The translations under genes were made by a program, and so were the position numbers. 64,000 bases of DNA from positions 186,001-250,000 of the forward strand of contig NZ_WMBA01000002.1 of the NCBI RefSeq assembly GCF_009707865.1, written 5' to 3'. This DNA is from Amycolatopsis pithecellobii. Lineage in GTDB: Bacteria; Actinomycetota; Actinomycetes; Mycobacteriales; Pseudonocardiaceae. Of the stretch, positions 62,988 through 64,000 are shown piece by piece; position 1 is the stretch's first letter, and every line of letters begins with the position of its first letter. A model generated the notes under the pieces. It saw nothing but the letters and a program-made list of their open reading frames with translations. It made no database searches and was not told the origin of the DNA.

Positions 62988-64000
62988 ATGCTACGCAAAC
63001 GAGCTGCGGTTTTCGCCGCTCTGACCGCGGTGGGAGTCGCTGCGCTGACCGCCTGTGGCGGCGCGGCCGAGACCGCCGCCGGCAAACCGGCCGACGGCGG
63101 CGCAGTGTCCAATGTGGCCTTTGTTACGGGCAGCGCGCAGGACAACAACGCGCCCAAGGACACCGGCGACTTCGCGGCACCCGGCACCGCGGCCGCCCAG
63201 CAGTGGGTGGAGCTCGACGCCGGGACCGCAGGCAAGCTGAACCCGGTGGTGCTCAACGGAAAGGGCTTCACGCTCTACCGTTTCGACAAGGACACCGCGA
63301 ACCCGCCCGCGTCCAATTGCGACGGTGACTGCGCCAAGAAGTGGCCGCCGGTCACGGTCAAGCAGGGTGGGAAGGTTTTCATCAATGGTATAGACCAGAA
63401 TGACGTCGGCTTCCTGCAGCGGCAGGACGGCAGCATGCAGGTCACCATCAAGGGCTGGGCGCTGTACCGGTTCAATGCCGACCAGCAGCCGGGCCAGACG
63501 AAGGGCCAGGGCGTCGACGGCACCTGGTTCGGCGTGACGCCCGACGGGGAGAAGGCGCAGGAAGCCCAGAACGCCACCGACCCGAGCGGCGTCGACTACC
63601 AGAGCGGAACCGCGAAAGACAACAACGCGGACCTGAACGCGGGCGACTTCTACAAGGGTTCCCGCTCGGATGACGCGGCGATGAAGTGGGTGCAGCTGAC
63701 CCGGGCGTCGGCCAACGGGCTCAATCCGATCGTGCGCGACGGCGCCGGATTCACGCTTTACCGTTTCGACAAGGACACCGCGAACCCGTCGCGGTCGAAC
63801 TGCAACGGTGACTGCGCCAAGACGTGGCCGCCGGTGCTGGTGAAGCCCGGCTCGCGGGTCTTCGTCAACGGCGTGCCGGCGAGCAAGGTCGGTGTGGTCG
63901 CCCGCGACGATGGTTCGCGTCAGCTCACGATCGGCGGCTGGCCGATCTACCGCTTCTCCAAGGACACCGCGGCGGGCCAGACCAATGGTCAGGGCGTCGG
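62988..64000 (+). CDS. Lipoprotein with repeated COG4315-type domain (partial)
   Basis: A lipoprotein: signal peptide and lipobox LTACG (Cys about residue 23), then two repeats of a COG4315-like domain: NPVVLNGKGFTLYRFDKDTANPPASNCDGDCAKKWPPV (first) and NPIVRDGAGFTLYRFDKDTANPSRSNCNGDCAKTWPPV (second), each ending in a Y-R-F-containing strand (GWALYRFNADQQPGQTKGQGV and GWPIYRFSKDTAAGQT). The YxFxxD-type motif gives the family its name; function unknown. The window ends inside the second repeat. Behind the ECF promoter and CRP site. Confidence 0.88.
   Translation, partial: MLRKRAAVFAALTAVGVAALTACGGAAETAAGKPADGGAVSNVAFVTGSAQDNNAPKDTGDFAAPGTAAAQQWVELDAGTAGKLNPVVLNGKGFTLYRFDKDTANPPASNCDGDCAKKWPPVTVKQGGKVFINGIDQNDVGFLQRQDGSMQVTIKGWALYRFNADQQPGQTKGQGVDGTWFGVTPDGEKAQEAQNATDPSGVDYQSGTAKDNNADLNAGDFYKGSRSDDAAMKWVQLTRASANGLNPIVRDGAGFTLYRFDKDTANPSRSNCNGDCAKTWPPVLVKPGSRVFVNGVPASKVGVVARDDGSRQLTIGGWPIYRFSKDTAAGQTNGQGV

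Overview
The window is high-GC actinobacterial DNA. GTG and TTG starts are frequent, ATGA/GTGA stop-start overlaps are common, and the markers are actinobacterial: an Lsr2-type nucleoid protein, DUF3052, DUF3145, AhpE, homodimeric AceE, a SigL-like ECF sigma/anti-sigma pair, and the gene order fasR-fabD-fabH-acpP-fabF. The overall look fits Pseudonocardiaceae, perhaps Amycolatopsis; the genus is an inference.

Layout. 0-5.75 kb: two drug-type MFS exporters, an ArsR regulator with a palindromic operator, a LysR regulator, two alpha/beta hydrolases and a nitroreductase. 5.75-14.9 kb: a tightly coupled nine-gene minus-strand catabolic operon (two MFS importers, hydrolase, two SDRs, SnoaL-like protein, TIM-barrel isomerase, hydroxyquinol 1,2-dioxygenase, maleylacetate reductase) with a divergent IclR regulator; it should feed an aromatic substrate through hydroxyquinol to 3-oxoadipate. 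14.9-36.2 kb: mixed chromosomal genes: a broken PhzF gene, MoxR/VWA pair, Ku, FAD monooxygenase, SDR with divergent ArsR, a large AfsR/SARP regulator, ProS, AraC regulator, a membrane nitrilase-type acyltransferase, HAD phosphatase, a permease gene split by a MITE-like insertion, YjbQ, a two-component system and two luciferase-like monooxygenases. 36.2-53.6 kb: an Lsr2-type protein with a histone H1-like tail, a disulfide-type flavoprotein, a subtilase, the type II fatty acid synthase operon with its PucR/FasR regulator, PnuC, AceE, DUF3052 and AhpE.

53.58-56.41 kb: a tRNA-Val gene whose 3' part is duplicated 2.7 kb downstream as a near-perfect 52-bp repeat. Between the copies lie a truncated tyrosine integrase, a membrane protein with a HEPN-like RX4H motif, a RelE/Phd toxin-antitoxin pair and a cluster of TGTGAC motifs. 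This is a degraded integrative element.

56.7-64 kb: a small secreted peptide with three PQEHSH repeats, an SfnB-like flavoprotein, the relics of a decayed cluster of secreted/WxL-like proteins and a PstB-type ATPase (nonsense, frameshift and deletion lesions), then a DUF1996 protein, an ECF sigma factor with its zinc-binding anti-sigma factor, and a repeat-containing lipoprotein behind a CRP-like site and an ECF-type promoter.

The observations that most deserve follow-up are the Lsr2/H1 hybrid protein, the PQEHSH repeat peptide, the MITE-like pair, the tRNA-Val element with its HEPN cargo, and the hydroxyquinol operon with unassigned upstream enzymes.
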